Positions 5,282 to 5,533 of a stretch of DNA of 5,533 nucleotides are shown piece after piece. The DNA is taken from contig CAZTWC010000254.1 of NCBI GenBank assembly GCA_964617105.1, positions 1-5,533 on the forward strand, given 5' to 3'. Both the position numbers and the translations under genes were made by a program. Position 1 is the stretch's first letter. Each line of letters begins with the position of its first letter. The notes under the pieces are model-generated. The model made no database searches, was not told where the DNA came from, and saw only the letters and a program-made list of their open reading frames with translations. The DNA comes from CAZTWC01 sp964617105 [NCBI: uncultured Myxococcia bacterium]. GTDB lineage: Bacteria; CAZTWC01.

Positions 5282-5533
5282 TTGCCCTCTCGCAGCAACA
5301 ATTACCTCGATTTTCGACTTCGAAAAAGAAGTCTAGCAGCCACATCCAACCCCCGGTTAATCAGCGGTTGGTCAGCCGAAAACTAAGTAGGCTGTCGTCA
5401 ACCAGAATCGCCCATACACCAGCGGCAATATCACCGTGACCGATCCTGTGTCCTATTTTCGGGAGGGTTAAAAACCGTGTTGTGTATGTCCCGGTGTAAA
5501 AGAGGATGAATATCGGCAGATGGCATTTTGTGG
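5282..5533. other. Right-end region without a recognised gene
   Basis: I see no gene I can name. A plus-strand frame of 53 codons starts at 5278, overlapping the preceding stop, and ends at 5439. It is Ser/Lys-rich and unlike anything I know. A minus-strand frame is open from 5533 to a TGA at 5361-5363 for 57 codons without Met, so it could be the end of a gene that begins to the right (it includes a GDIAAGVWAILVDDS segment). A near-direct repeat of 11 bases (CGGTTAATCAG, then CGGTTGGTCAG) lies around 5354-5375. Confidence 0.3.
5311..5333. repeat. Overlapping short inverted repeats downstream of the nuclease remnant
   Basis: TTTTCGA and TCGAAAA (5311-5317 and 5320-5326) form a perfect seven-base inverted repeat with a two-base centre. 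Overlapping it, GACTTC and GAAGTC (5316-5321 and 5328-5333) can pair around a six-base loop. It begins 30 bp after the stop at 5279-5281, a place where a terminator hairpin could sit. No T-run follows on the plus strand and the stems are short, so a terminator is only a weak possibility. Confidence 0.3.

Noticed and set aside
5311-5333. Intrinsic terminator after the nuclease remnant
   Set aside because: The stems are only six to seven bases and no T-run follows, so it is listed only as an inverted repeat.
5278-5439. 53-codon plus-strand frame starting at an ATGA overlap with the nuclease remnant
   Set aside because: There is no family resemblance, its composition is low-complexity Ser/Lys-rich, and a minus-strand frame is also open across the same bases. 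The overlap alone is not enough.

Overview
The window looks like a bacterial accessory locus built around radical SAM (rSAM) chemistry on a repeat-containing peptide. Base composition is moderately AT-rich. The only clear Shine-Dalgarno-like sequence precedes the translationally coupled gene at 2031. The organism cannot be named from this evidence. A Gram-negative, metabolically anaerobic or microaerophilic lineage rich in rSAM genes and in AAA-ATPase/PD-(D/E)XK (DUF1703-type) genes is plausible, but that is inference.

Left to centre (1-4417). The window opens inside a plus-strand gene whose last residues are five Ser-His-Gly units followed by Ser-Trp and a stop at 53-55. Read as His-Xaa-Ser, this is the C-terminal signature of His-Xaa-Ser (Hxs) system substrates (HxsA-type). 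Four rSAM genes follow. A minus-strand enzyme (58-990) converges on the substrate gene with a 2-bp gap. A divergent 153-bp intergenic region with an imperfect inverted repeat separates it from a plus-strand pair: an rSAM enzyme (1144-2034) overlapped by ATGA with a 484-residue rSAM/SPASM protein that I recognise as HxsB-like (2031-3485). A fourth, minus-strand rSAM gene (3470-4417) overlaps the 3' end of hxsB by 16 bp. The three shorter enzymes (310, 296 and 315 aa) are paralogues. Each has a CxxxCxxC cluster-binding loop near the N terminus and a conserved CxxC-x5-C plus an upstream Cys at the C terminus, which suggests an auxiliary Fe-S cluster.

Working model (inference). HxsB and up to three short rSAM partners modify the His-Gly-Ser repeat tail of the truncated substrate. 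Canonical Hxs loci are known for HxsA, two rSAM enzymes (HxsB, HxsC) and a small HxsD. A locus with four rSAM genes, alternating strands and a regular HGS tail ending in Trp is an unusual variant. No HxsD, transporter or protease lies inside the window.

Right part (4418-5533). This is decayed or intergenic sequence. A 14-codon fragment at 4501-4545 and a longer 5'-truncated open frame ending at 5281 both encode the C-terminal end of the same family, AAA-ATPase-like proteins with a C-terminal PD-(D/E)XK nuclease domain. They look like remnants of two former tandem genes. A GC-rich palindrome sits close to where the second remnant loses its N-terminal part. The last 250 bp hold short inverted repeats and no gene that I recognise.
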